A stretch of DNA of 64,000 bases, from positions 36,763,920-36,827,919 of the forward strand of contig CM067343.1 in assembly GCA_034190875.2 (NCBI GenBank), read 5' to 3'. Below are positions 24,091-40,665 of this stretch, piece by piece; within the stretch, counting starts at the first letter, position 1; the number at the start of each line of letters is the position of its first letter. The translations under genes and the position numbers were made by a program. The notes under the pieces are model-generated. The model was not told the DNA's origin and made no database searches. It saw nothing but the letters and a program-made list of their open reading frames with translations. The DNA is from Urechis unicinctus. Taxonomy: Eukaryota; Annelida; Polychaeta; Xenopneusta; Urechidae.

Positions 24091-24839
24091 CTTTCGTTAG
24101 TCGCAGACATTAAACTCTTATTTTGAAAAGTCGGAGAAATACTCGATTAAGTTATTCGTCGAGGGTTGGTAACTCTAGTTTGACAGTTGTCTGTTCAACA
24201 GCAACTGATGCATTCCGATAAGGAACCGCCTCCTTTGTACACAAATTGACCTTGATACCCGCCACTCCTTTATTAAACAATATCACTAACATGCAATTCT
24301 TAACGGTAAAAAAAACATTGATAAATGTCAATAAAAGATCCTTATTTACTGTTACAGATAACGTCTGTGTAATATTTGTAAGATATAATTGTCCCAAACC
24401 CTCCATTCTACAGTCCGGCAAATCGGTTGCAACGCTTAATAGCTATCAGAAACCAATATCATCAATAACGGCTTTGTGATCGATAACCAGCAGGTGTCAA
24501 GCCCAGGGGATTCCCACATCATTATTGCAAATATGATGAATTGTTAGTTCATCATCAAACCTTCCAGCTCATAATACAGCACATAGTCCAAAATTACGAT
24601 TCATTCAGATTCAACTGGCGATAATAAAACAGTGCTATAAAGTGTATCATATTGCGCCATAGTTCATTCGCAGACAGTTGCTGCTCTTTATCTCGATCAT
24701 TGCTAACTCCTCCTCAGTAACACTTACCAATATAGGGTGATAGCTTCTGGAAGTATAGTTAGCGTGACTATGGACATTAATACCCTCACTTGCCGATTCT
24801 ATATTGGCTGCATTGAGATCAATCCCAAAGACATATTAT
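24091..24839 (+). repeat. Module u, long form, copy 3
   Basis: Contains the segment TCGTTAGTCG to AATATCATCAATAACGG (24091-24470), kept in copies 5 and 6 and lost in copies 2 and 4. Overlapping ORFs on both strands (24152-24421 minus, 24246-24479 plus) show no family resemblance. It ends with a deletion near 24835 that removes module v. Confidence 0.75.
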
Positions 24840-26076
24840 TAAACCGGTTCATATCATAAACTTGGTTTGTTCTGTTCATAAGTGACGACCGTGCTGTAAC
24901 AAAAGCTGCTAAAATCGCTAATGCGGATTAAATTATCAATCTTTATATGTGCATATGGATACTTAAATGTCATCTTAAGGCCTATTTGAGGAGGTCTGGC
25001 AAGCGTGTAATCTAACAGTACTGGTGCCTAGCAGCTTTCAGCAAGTTACGTATGAATATATTTACAATAACCGCATCTCTAACTTAGTATAAGGTGTAGG
25101 CGCCATAAATACACTTTAATCAAGCTTTGTGCAGTACCAGGCTCCACTCAAGCTTCCCCAAGGCATATCAATTATTCTAGTTACCTGTCTCACGTCACAA
25201 TACAATATGCACATATGTATTAACTATCATCAAGTTGGTAGAACAATAAATAGCATAGGTTCATTGTATTAGGTTCACAATCATTAACCATAATTGTCAA
25301 TGTTGAGGCACTCATTAGCCGTCCTTTATAAAGTGTATAGAGGTGGATCCATAATAATGTTTAGATGGGGCCGGTTTCTTGTCGTCCACCCAGCGACGAT
25401 AGAGTGAGATTGCCTATACCTATTACAGGATAGAACAATAAATAGAGTGTCAAATAATATCCGGTGCGGAACTAACATTGTCTCCTTACTTGATATCTAG
25501 AAACTATAAATTATTATGCTCCCTTGAAGACATGTTGCCTAGGGCTAATATATATTGGGGTAAATGATAATTCCAGAGGTATACTATAATATGACGAATA
25601 ACGTATCAAGCATGATACTCTCAATGAATGAACTGCAGCTCTGGGGAGAGACTTTTGAAATGCCAGAGACTTGCTGCAAGTATTGCTGCCACTGATTCAG
25701 CTTTTCTCATCTGCAATGAATGAGACCAATATTTTATTAATTTCTAACCGATTGCAAATCCTGATATATAACCATTATTTAAATCGATTACATACAATGC
25801 AGGTTGTGACTGCTTTAGGTAGAATGCCAAAAGAATCATTAATCCACTCCTTTGGCTGGTTTTTTTGCAGCTATTATAGTGAAATAGCTACCATAAGCTC
25901 AGCATAGGTTACGGTTTGTGGTAAGACAATCTCATCAAGGTCAAAGCGATGCTTATATATCACAGCATCCACTTATCGATTTTAATAGGAAGCTGCATGT
26001 GTTAACTCTCAAATATGATTCAACATTCAAAAAGGCTGTTGTGAGGAATTCTGTTCATGGACACTATTTTGACAAA
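24840..26076 (+). repeat. Module e, copy 3
   Basis: Colinear with 49008-50325 and 3590-4745. Small indels only; no conserved reading frame. Confidence 0.8.
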
Positions 26077-26552
26077 GCTAGCGTGGAGATATATCGATAA
26101 GATTAAGGCAGACAGCCATCTTACTACCCTATGAATCATTGAGTTCCTGTCAATACAAATGTATGTATATTTACCTCTCGTGCACCTGCGCAACCTGGAC
26201 GCAATTACTTTATTGTGTTTTTAAGTATACCTTGAAACAGCATTTCATATCAATTCATGAATATATCTACGATTGTTATTCCGATTCATCTATGTGCTTC
26301 ATATCACTGCTAGCGTTTATGCGTAACATTGTGTATATATATATCGATAAGACTAAGCCAGACGGTCATCTTTCTTCCTTGTGAATTATCAAATTCTGTC
26401 AATATCAAATGTATATGTATATGTAAACTATACCTCCGGTGCACCTGCGCAGCCTGGACGCAATTATTTTATTTTGTTGTTAAGAACACCTTGAAACTAT
26501 ATCAATTCATAAATATGCTTACGCTTGTTATTCCATTTCATTTAGGTACTTC
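26077..26552 (+). repeat. Tandem duplication at the start of module f, period about 232 bp
   Basis: Copies begin GCTAGCGT at 26077 and at 26309. Both contain TATCGATAAGA, CTGTCAATA, GTGCACCTGCGCARCCTGGA and CGCAATTA. They have diverged noticeably (about 75-80 percent), so this duplication is older than the one at 20242. Copy 6 has one copy at 62960-63200. Confidence 0.8.
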
Positions 26553-27590
26553 AAATGTTATGTTATGACGACTGGGTTGTTTATGTGAATAGAAATCAAA
26601 CTTCAGATTCAACGCTCAATTAGATAACACTTGATACAACAGATGTGCTTCCTGACATATTATTGATCTCACATTGCCTGACAGTGGATTATCCACCATT
26701 GATTTTTGAATAATTACTCCAGGAAGACTCTGTGGAATCGTGAATTCATTAACGCCATGGTTAACGTATAATGTCTCATGAAGGAGCTGTAATACAAAAA
26801 CTCGCTAATATCGCTATCGCATATCGTCGAGTAACGGCCATACATATGATGTCATGCCCATTTGAGCTAAATGATAAACTGTAAAACACTTGTCGTTGAA
26901 ATTTCCAAAGCAAAGCACCCCGAGAGAGATGAGTATAGAAGAGCTGTCTATTAACATATAGCATCGCGTTATATCAATGTGAATTGACTGGTTGCTGTGA
27001 ACTTTTATCTGAATATGGGTTTCTGTGTGGCACCAAATGGACATATGGGAACAACGTCTCCTGTCCTATTTGCGCTGTATTTGAGGCTAAGCCTGTATGT
27101 CCATCTGCTACATTATACATTACGGACATTGTGATTTATTGAAAGAGAGAGGGAATAGCAAGGAGGCTATGAATGTACTTATGCTATTAGACTGATAAGA
27201 ACTTGTTAATTGATATATTAGAATCTGCTAAAGGTCAGCCGCAATATGCTCGATAGCGATACTATAAAAGCATAGAAATTTCTTTTACCCTATTTCATAG
27301 ATGTACTAATCATAATCAGGGCTCCTTGTATTGACCAATATAAACTAGTCGATGTCATGAGGGTTTCATGTACCAGTGTATCCTAGTTCGAGTCGTAAGC
27401 ATCTTTCTTATCACATTATATAACTATCGGGGGTGTAGGTCAATTATTGGCAGGCTTTTATTCGGCTGTACATGATGTAATGCATTTCGGCATTTTGCTT
27501 GAATGTTTGAATATATTAAACACAGGAGTAAAGCAAATAACCCACGCTTTCTGATGTAGTTGCATTTGGTATTCCTACGCACTGAAATAT
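26553..27590 (+). repeat. Modules f (rest) and partial h, copy 3
   Basis: Matches 13900-14780 and 63200-64000: TATGACGACTGGGTTGTTTA, CTCATGAAGGAGCTGTAATAC, GGCACCAAATGGACATATGG, TATTGGCAGGCTTTTATTCG. Module h stops near 27590 and joins module j sequence without the open-frame part. Confidence 0.75.
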
Positions 27591-30721
<3,131 letters not shown>

Positions 30722-33055
30722 TGTTGAAATTAGACATCAACACCATCAGCCTAAGGGTTTCCAGTGTCACTGTTGTCTTATTGGCATGGAATCATCAATC
30801 ATGAAATATGTGCTCCAGGCCACCAACACGATTTTACTACAAACCGGCCAGACCACTTCAAAGAGGTCTTGGAATGCAATGGAAGTTTCCATGTACACAT
30901 ATGATCATTAAGTCATCCTTAAACCGTTCTTTACAAATTAAAGTAGAGCGCATGGGCTACGTAACAACCGAATCACGTAGCAAAGAGCACAGCCAGATCA
31001 ATAAGCGTAACACTCGCTGGGGAGAAAAAGGTACTGGATGTCACAATCCTACCGTACAAAATCATTGGTGAATAATAAATGTCCTAAGTTCGGGACAAAC
31101 AATTACATACAAATACTTAAAAAACGAATGCAATTTGCGCTGCTGAAACGGTCAATATAATTTCCCTCAATTGACAAACTTAGTTGTCATAATTATATAC
31201 ACGTTCCCTACAACCAATACCAATATCTGATGACTTGCACATAACTTAATTATCCAATTATTATGCACACTTTGGTGCCAAGCGTTTAGCTCCATCAGAT
31301 ATTGCAATGTTTTCTCATTTAAGAAAGCGATCCTTGTAGTCAGTAAGCATCTCATACACTCAGTCACAATATTCCTTGAAAAGGAGTCTATCCTATGGCA
31401 ATATTTTAGGCACTGGCATTATGACAACATTGCGCGAACTTGTTTGGAGATTTCACGAAAAGCTCCCGTTCAAGTCCAATGGATGGACTCCATCATGACA
31501 TATATATATCCGAATATAGCAGAGGCAATGGCCACATGGTTTAAATCCTAAAGCTAATCTTTGATCGCTTTTCTGAAGATACCCATTAAGAGTGAACCAC
31601 CACAGATGGAAAGTTTCAGTCATTTCAGTTCTCAGAATGACAGTTCACTGCAACATTTGCAATATCGATGCTTAAAAGACCATCAGGCAACATAATATAT
31701 CACCGAGGTCGGGCATGTGCTCTGATATGCGATATTGGTGCCCCATAGAAAGCCATTGCCAAAAACAAATGTGATATGTATGTAATGGCGGTATTACTCT
31801 CCATAGCGAGCACTCCTATTGCAGTCCTAGAATGCATCATGACTGTCTTTATTTGGGTGATGTGCAATATAAATGGGTTACGGACATGGAGTTCGAAATT
31901 ACCTGCTTTAAATTCCAATTATCACCGGAAATCCCTAAGGCTCATACAAATACATTGTGCATCAATATAATCAGGTTGGAGGCCTAAAGCTTCAATTTAC
32001 GAATGATTGTATTTCTAATAATGCCATAGGAAACACCCAGGGTGTATATTTAGGTAAATCATGCATACCCACGCGACTATTTTGCAGTCTTTGTGATGCT
32101 AATGATAGAAGCATTCACAATATGACGTCCTAAATGTGTTATAATATAAATATAAGATACGTCTATCGATAACAAATATTATTGCGCCGACTTGCCGGTG
32201 TCTCGGTGGTGTATAGCATGTTCCTATCCAACGGTAGAGCGCATGATAAAGCGAATGCTTTTTGCTTTATCTACATTGTGCTGGTTTGGATTGATACAAA
32301 AATCGCACTTCATGTAGGTCATTGTGAAAAACTTAGAGATAGATTCATTATAATATATAATCTGTATATTTCACAAGACTTTATTTCTATTAATCTAAGA
32401 TTCTTCATTTACCGTCGTATCTTAGTTTATAAGCCTGTTTAATTGCCAACATTTGATGATATATTAGTCATTGTGTTACTGAAGTCATCAGTTGATTCAA
32501 AAATGCACGAAATATGGCATGGGGCTCAATTCATTGACGATTAATTGCGGCACGTTCGCAATATGATATGAATATAACTTGCAACATCGTGTACTATCGA
32601 ATATGATTCTCATCGCCACATTGCTGACACCTTACAAATTACTTCTGGTATTACGCTTATCAACATTGGTGTGTAAACAGATGTCAATATATATACACAT
32701 GCTAGATAGCGGAATAGGCTGCACACTACATGAATCCCAGAATATTCACATTTGAAAACAAATGATTTCCCTGACACTTGTTAACTGATATATTGATCCG
32801 TTTGATCAGTATGTTTCAATGATAATGCTAAAACACCACCCTTTTAACATATCACCAACATCAGTGATCAATTTGTCCATCCTACTAATTACATAGCTTT
32901 TCGAGCACATGGCTAACAGTGAACATTCTTTTCAGAATACATATATTGATCTGTAGTCATCTTGGATTATCCTTGGTAATACTGGGAGTTATTCGTCAAA
33001 TAAGTTCGCTTTCACATATCCCAATATATGCAAGTGTATTCTCATCGCCCTTTGG
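30722..33055 (+). repeat. Modules p and t-prime, copy 3 (nearly identical to 7641-9985)
   Basis: Near-identical to copy 1 in this interval, including shared deletions relative to copy 2. It ends at CCCTTTGG; beyond that this copy continues with GACTACAG while copy 1 jumps into module c. Confidence 0.85.
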
Positions 33056-33288
33056 GACTACAGTGTAACAGCTGTAGACCCATTTGAGAGCATTAACGTT
33101 GCGTTGCTATTTATGAGAAAGGGTCGTAGCATACATGGGTATTATTCTCTTTCTTCTCATAATCGATAATAAAACTTCTCAACTCGACAACGCTTATTTC
33201 ATCATGTGTGCCTAAAAAGGTATTCCTTGATTGTGGTCAGGGGCCTTGACTAAGTAGTGCCCAAGTTGCAACTAGTAATGACAGAGCG

Positions 33289-33456
<168 letters not shown>

Positions 33457-33479
33457 CATTATATGTAAACAAACCAGGT

Positions 33480-33660
33480 AAGTCAGAATGTCGACACGCA
33501 ATGAATCGAACGGGTGATTACGATGTGTAGATATATCCTGAATTGAAACGGCCACCCCGTGAGGCGAGCACAGAGCTTAGGCAACCTTTGCGCGATAAGT
33601 CGGCTGTTACCAAACCAGTGAAGAGCTAGCAGAAACGACACCCGCTGTGCTTCGAGCTCA
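33480..33660 (-). mobile_element. Possible tRNA-derived SINE-like fragment (weak)
   Basis: Read on the minus strand, it has TAGCTC near 33630, followed by TCACTGGTTTGGTAACAGC (an A-box-like start). About 120 bp later comes CCCGTTCGATTCATTG near 33510, which resembles a B box (GGTTCGATTCC). It is more GC-rich than its surroundings and has no second copy in the window. Box spacing is too wide for a plain tRNA, and neither poly-A tail nor target-site duplication is clear. It could equally be unrelated unique DNA. Confidence 0.2.
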
Positions 33661-33860
33661 ATTTTTCAGAAAAATAGAGTTAATTTACAAAAGATTACAT
33701 AAAGTGATTTGTTCTGAATTGAATGGCTTCTTTCGCTTGAAAACCAATTTACGATGCAACGATTAACGACGCAGAAACGACGCGTTAACTTCAGATTTCA
33801 ATCCCGATTCGTTTGTAACCAGAATTGACGCCTGGGGAATCCATCGAATCTTACAATTCG

Positions 33861-34500
33861 ATTAACGCTGTCCTTGATAATTTGTTACCCTAATTTTATG
33901 ACCATCGAACGCATATTATCAATTTTATATGCGATCGAAGATTTATTGGCAACTTGCGATTCATGGGGAAACTATGCATAATTTGACACTGCCCCTAACA
34001 ACGTTTGACCCAATTCTGATGACCATCAATCGGATATTGTCGAAGTTATAAGCGATTGAAAAATGCGGTATAACAATACCACAACATTTTAAATGGGGGC
34101 TACGGGTCGAAATATGCATATTTTTATGGCATTGTTATGCAAAGTTGGCTTATCCAGGCTTTAAGGAACTATTAACTGTTCCAAAATCGCACCGTAGGTT
34201 AAGAAGATATCAAGGTTTGAAAAATTTACTACGTGACCATGACCTTAACATGCGGTCAAGGTCAAACAAAACATTTGGGTTATGCGCGTCATCGACACGT
34301 TCTAGATACAAAATATATTGGAAAACATTTCATGTGTATTTCCAGTGCCTTTTTTCACTTGTTACTGTTACTTTCTATTGTGCACAAACTATGATGAGCA
34401 TTAAATGCTTCATTAGATATGCCATAAACATATATGTATATCTCGTTATCAGCCATTGGAGTATAATATAATCTACACTAATCATTACATATCATGGAGA
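33861..34500 (+). repeat. Module a, diverged, copy 4
   Basis: Resembles 490-800: TTTGACCCAATTCTGATGACC, GTCGAAATATGCATATTTTT, AAGATATCAAGGTTTGAAAA and TGCGGTCAAGGTCAAAC. An approximately 120-bp internal duplication is visible: the GACCATCGAACGCATATT part near 33900 repeats as GACCATCAATCGGATATT near 34020. The 108-codon plus ORF 34145-34471 is absent from the better-preserved copies at 600-900 and 45900-46150. Confidence 0.7.
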
Positions 34501-35579
34501 TTAATCAAACAAGAGGGTGATGTGGAATAAAGGACCGCTCTTTTACATTAGTGAGAATATGGTTCGATGATTTACCGGTGATTGTGACCTTTAGCTGAAT
34601 ATGGGTATCCGAGTGAAACCAAATTGACCTATGGGAACACATATCTCGTTTTCTATTAGCGCCGTATTTACTGCCATCATTAGCTAGATTCAAGAAGCTA
34701 GCGAAAAGGGCTATTACTGAATTGCTGATAAAAGAGTAATAATGAAAGATCAGAATCAACCTTTATGAGAGCCCTGAAGCTATACGTCCGCATATATATG
34801 TGTAGCTGCTACATGAAAAATATTTCGTGCTACCGAGTAACAAAATACAAAGCTAGAATTTAAACATTTCTCCTAAAAATCGCAGGGGGCTTTATACGAC
34901 TGTTTCTCAGACTGGATCAGTTCATCATGAAGCTATGCAGTTTTATATGCATAGTCTTATCTAAGTTTGTTATCACGATTTCGAGTGCACTGTGGTAAGC
35001 CACTCAAACGAGTACAGGTAAAGGCCTGTGGGTGGGATTGTTTCATACACAATCGATACAGACGGCTAAGTCGGTTAATATACCATAACAACTCGACGAA
35101 AAGATTTTATTAAACCAATGTGAGTGACATAACCGTTGCAAAACCACGGCAATCTTAAACAAAATCAATTGAATATCAAATGTTGCAACCGAAATACTGA
35201 CTACCATTGCAATTGTCATGAATGGTGCTTTAAATAACTAACTGACATGTTGTAAAACTATTACGGTCGAAGCCAAAAATTTGCCCTAATGCCTCCCGAC
35301 CCATGCAGATATCAAATTACACTTTCATTATCATTCATTTTTCCTGGCTTGTAAATCATGCCACATCGTTTGAACATGTTAAAAATTTGATGGACAAATA
35401 AAAATGTTCAGATGCTATGCAAAATATCAAAATAATCTCAGCAAATGAAACGTGTGAGGACAAATTCTTCATTAGATGATTTGGTAATATCACCAACGCG
35501 GGAATAAGAAGCCCTCGACATTTCGACTCACATGGGAATTCATTGATCATTACTTAACGGAAGAGCCATATATAACAAA
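34501..35579 (+). repeat. Modules g and c, copy 4
   Basis: Colinear with 1355-2860 minus the doubled c: GTGATGTGGAATAAAGG, ACGTCCGCATATATATGTGT, AAGTCGGTTAATATACC, GCCACATCGTTTGAACATG. The short 35356-35550 minus ORF is homologous to 2615-2836 and 9927-10133, but its ends shift between copies. Confidence 0.75.
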
Positions 35580-38074
35580 GCCTCTAAGATGATTGCGCCT
35601 TGTAGTAAGACCGCTGTTGCTATGGGTACTGGCGCGGTCGCAGTTTGATTTGAGGAGCGAACAACGACACGTTATTGTGTTATTGATAAACTATTGTTCA
35701 ATGTCGGTTCAGATTATCATTATAATATGTACACGGTCAATTATTGCTGGATGGGGAATCCACGGTAACCTATACAAGAGCATGAAATTCAATGTCTACG
35801 CAGAAAATGTTGAAGGGTTAAATATGTCAGTGGCTGCAATTATTTTGCGGTAATATCAACTAAACATTACGCTTTTTGAGATCGTGTCTGACAACAGAAA
35901 TTCACAATATTGAAACATTACCGGTTGCCAGAATTATAATTAAAAAACAAATATTCTGTTAACAGTTCCATGGCAGGCGTGTTCAAAGATAAATGTGTCC
36001 TGGCATGCCCTTTGACATGTGTGCAACTGCTGTATAATTACCTGGCCACTGCTCTGCAATTAATCGGATCTTGCTGAGTGCTTTCCCATCCTAATAAAAG
36101 AAATAATAACTGTTATGCGACAAAACATCAAAGGCAATCCTAACAGACATGTTTTTATGCAGATCAAAGTTAAGATCATCCAATATATTTCTCAATCCAC
36201 CGAGCACTCCATCTAAAAAGTAACTATTCATGCGTAATGTTATGCGAATTGACCGCCGAAATTACGCCCACCGATGGATCAAGTCAATGAATATACCATT
36301 GTATATCTATTACCAGTTTCTATTAAGTGATTGCAAATATCATGATTGCCATAGTCAATCGTTAATTCTATTTCAATTTGATAAAAAAAAACTCGAAGCA
36401 TAACAAACGTAGCATCAAATGAATTTTTAAAAGGTCTATCTGTGGTTATATTATAAGTCAGTATTTTTAGGTTTATACTTGTCAACAATACTTAATAACA
36501 CATTTCAGTTGCTGGGATTACAGTCCACCACCTTTTGCAATATTGATGCATTAACTCCTTCATGGCGTAGCGGGCCGAGGCCGAGGATGTTTCTAATTTG
36601 CCCTATTTGTGCCTTATTGCTCATGGATACTCATTGTCAATTAAACATGTAATATGTATGCATCGTATTACCACTGGTTGATTCTGCCTGGGATCAATCT
36701 CAATAAAGCTAATATAGTGACAAGAGTTAGAGTCCATTACCGTCCACCGCGAACACCCTGATTGCAGTCGTAGAAGACCTCATGACTGTCTTTATTGGAT
36801 GATGCATAATATAAATGGGTTACGGACGAGGAGTTTGAAACGATCTATCTAAATTACAATAATCACATTGGAATCCAACAAGGCTCATCCAGATACAATA
36901 TATTGTAATATATTTAGGTTGGATGACCGAGGTTTTGATTTATAGATGACTGTATTGGTAATAATGACATAGAAAACTTCTAGGGTATACACTTGGGTGG
37001 ATTCTGCACACCGACGCGACCTTTTCGTAGCCTTTGCGCTGTTTGTTAGTCAACAATACTATGTTATATATGTGGCAAAAGATAGTCCTAAACATTAGTT
37101 GACCGATTGATTGCAAACAATATATCGTCGTCTTGTCGATGTCTCGGTGATGTAGTAACAGCCATTTGAATCGTTGGCATTGATAAAGGTATGTCGATGC
37201 AGTGGAATATGCCTTTCAATACAGTTTATCGGTAGATTTACATTTAAAAAGCTTGCACTTAATGTAAGATTGTGTGCAAATTCAGAAATAGGTTTATCAT
37301 AATAATTTACCCTTATACCCCTATATATTCACTTGTATTGTTGATATTACCTTGCAACAAAATTTCCCAATATTATGGGATATTGTCTTTACGATGTTAA
37401 TGATTACCTTGCAAGTTGCGTAATTCTTCTAATTTCCAACATTTCATGATGATTATGAAGATTGGCATTACATATTACGTACTATATTCATCTTGGCCAA
37501 ACCTTGGTAATGATTTACTCTTACTCATCAATAGCGGCTTTGTGACCGATACTAAACAGGTGTGAAGACTAGGGCATTCCCTTATCATCATTGCAAATAT
37601 GATGAATTGTTGATATAAGCATCGTAGCTTCCATCTCAATAAACAGCATATAGTCAAAAAGGGCCGCCTAGATTGTAAAAGGAATTGTTGCTAAAAATAT
37701 TACCGTTTGCGATACGAATCCTGATCCAAATTACAATTCATTGAGATGCAACTAGCAATGATAAAGCGAATCATATTGCACCATCCTGTATTCGCAGACA
37801 ATTACTGTCCTTAATGTCGATATTTATATATTGCACGATACCCAATATAAGGTGTAGCTTCTGGAAATGTAGTTAGCGTGTCTATTGACATTAATGCCCT
37901 AATTGACTCTATTTGTCCGGTTCTATATTGGCAGCATTGAGATAGATCCCAAGGAGAGATTGGCTTAAGATGGATATCGTCTAAGGACAGTAACTGGCAA
38001 TAGGCTTATTCAACAATCGTTAATATTACTAACGTTGATACGCTTAACATTTCCGTTTTTACCCTTACTTTTAA
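35580..38074 (+). repeat. Modules r (short), s, t and u (short), copy 4
   Basis: Nearly identical to 10195-12748 except for deletions around 37320-37480. Shares the subfamily I joint in module u near 37520. Near 38074 it jumps at TTTTAACCATCATC, deleting module v and early e at a different point from copy 2. Confidence 0.8.
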
Positions 38075-40069
38075 CCATCATCAAGTTGGTACATCATAAA
38101 TAGCATAGGTTCATTGTATTAGATTCACAATCATTGACAATAATTGTCAATGTTGAGGCACTCATTAGGCAGCCTTTATAACGTGTATAGCATTGGATCC
38201 ATAATGCATGTTTAGATGAGGCCGGTTACTATGTCGTCCAACCAGCGACGATAGAGTGAGATTACCGATACCCCTTATAGAATGGAACAGTGAATAAAGA
38301 GTCCAATTATATCCATTGCGGAACTAACATTGTCTCCTTACTTGCTATCTACAAACTATAAATTATTATGCTCCCTTGAAGACATGTTCCCTTGGGCTAA
38401 TATATATCTGGGGTCAATGATTATACCAGCGATAAACTATGATATGACTGAAAAATAAAGTACCAAGCACGATTCTCTCGGAAGATACTTTTGAAATGCT
38501 CAGTATATTTTACATCTGATTACTGCAATCAAGAAATGATGCCACTCATTCATCTTTTCTCATCTGCAATGAATGAGACCAATTTTTGTTACTTTCTAAC
38601 CGATTGCAAATCCTGATATATAACCAATTATTGAAATTACTTACCATGCCGGACGTAAGGTTGTGACTGTTTTTGATAAAATGTCAAACGAATCATAAAT
38701 CCACTCCTTTGGCTGGCTGTTTGCAGCTATGGTGGTGAAATGGCTACCATAAGCTCAGCATAAGTTACGGTGTTAGGTAAGACAATCTCATCAGAATCAA
38801 ATCGATACTTATATATCACAATAAACTTATATATGTCATAGGAAGCTGTATTTGTTAACTGTGAAAGATGATTCAGCATTCAAAGGTGCTGTTTTGTGGA
38901 ATTATGTTCATGGACACTATTTTGACAACGCTAGCGTAGATGCGGAAAGTAGCGTAGATATATCGATAAAATTAAGGCAGACAGTCATCTTACTTCCCTG
39001 TGAATCATCAAGTTCCTATCAATATCAAATGTATGTATAAATGTATACAATTCCTATCGTGCGCCTGCGCAGCCTTGACGCGATTAATTAATCTTGTTGT
39101 AAAGTGTACCTTGAAACTTCCAACAGCATTTCATATTAATTCATGAATATTTCTGCGCTTGTTATTCCGAACCGTTTTGGGACTTGATGCTTTCCCTCTG
39201 TTATGACGACCGGGTTGTTTCTCTCAAAAGAAAACAAACTCTGATCATGATTCAATGCTCAATTCGATACGGCCTTTTACAACATGTGTGCCCAATTACA
39301 TATCATTGATATCACATTGCCTGAAAGTGGATTATCCACCATTACATCATTTAGGTGTATTCTTTGTTTGTTAATTAAATTATTCTAGAAAGGCTCTCTG
39401 AACATTAGGAATTGTGTGAATATTTGTGTCGAGTATTTTACATATAGATTGCCATGGCAATGCCATGGTTAACGTACAATGTCTCATGAAGGAGCTGTAA
39501 TACCTAAATCCGCTAATATCGCTATATCATACCGTCCAGTAACGGCCATACTGATGACATCATGCCAATTGGAGCCACATGATAGACTGTAAAATCACCT
39601 TTCGTTGAGATTTTCATAACATAGGACCACGAGAGACAGATGAGTATAGAAGAGCTGTCTGCTTACATATAGCATCGGGTTATGTCAATGTGAATTGACC
39701 GATAGCTGTGCACTTTTATCTGAATATGGGTTTCTGTGTAAAACCAAATGGACATACAAGAACATGTTCGTCTCCTGTCCTATTTGCGCTGTATTTGAGA
39801 CAAAACCTGTATGTCCAATTGGTACATTATGAATTATGGACATTGTGGTTCATTGAAAGAGAGAGGGAATAGCAAGAAGGCTATGAATGTTATTATGCTA
39901 TTAGACTGATGAGAACTTGTCAATAAATATATCAGAATCTGCTAAAGGTCAGCCGCAATATGCTCGATAATGACACTATAAAAGCATAGAATATTCTTCC
40001 ATCCTATTTTATAGGTGTAGTAAGCATAATCAGGACTCCTTTTATTGTTCAATATGACCTAGTCGATGT
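38075..40069 (+). repeat. Modules e and f, copy 4
   Basis: Colinear with 12780-14600. TATCGATA is at 38961-38968. Long-form f with ATGACGACCGGGTTGTTTCT, GTCTCATGAAGGAGCTGTAA, and CTGTATTTGAGACAAAACC. No gene. Confidence 0.75.
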
Positions 40070-40665
40070 CACGAGGGTTTCATGTACCATGGTTAATCCT
40101 AGTTAGAGTTGTACGCATCTTTCTTATAACATTATATAACTATCGGGAGTGTAGGTCAATTATTGGCATGCTTTCATTCGGCTGTACAGGTTGTAATGCA
40201 TCTCGGCATTTTGTGCTATCTCTGCTTGAATATTTCAAACAACAGGAACAAAACAAATAACCCACGCATTCTGATGTAGTTGCATTTTGCATTTCCTACT
40301 CACTGAAATATTTGCATTATGGGTTAGTAGTGTGGCAGAATAGTATAAGTCATATCCTCGTTATTGGGAGTTCATCCAAATTCTAAATACATTACCCATT
40401 TGATATTCTTTATTATTGCATGTATTCTATGCATTTACATTCCTAACATTCAACAATTCTATTGTAAAACGAAAGCTTATATGATATATAACAAACTACA
40501 ATTATTGCTCTACATGTGCGATATTGTAGATTATTATGGCGAAAAGTATTTCGTTAACCACTGTCGAACCTGGGTAACAGCGAGACGATTGGTGATGATA
40601 CTTGGTGAATAAACTGCAATAAAGCAACATGTCGCTGTTCGTATCTGTCCTCACAGAACTTGCTC
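40070..40665 (+). repeat. Module h, copy 4
   Basis: Colinear with 5081-5680. The open frame ends at 40612 in GGTGAATAA. The stretch from about 40480 to 40612 is nearly identical to copy 1, while the upstream 100 bp differ at many positions. Confidence 0.75.

Larger units (their letters stand above)
34501..40665 (+). repeat. Array copy 4 (subfamily I)
   Basis: Modules g, c, short r, s, t, short u, e, f and h. It ends within the 3' part of module h near 40665, where sequence becomes GGGGTGGGGGCGAATT. The 35363-38074 part is nearly identical to 9988-12748 of copy 2. Confidence 0.8.
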
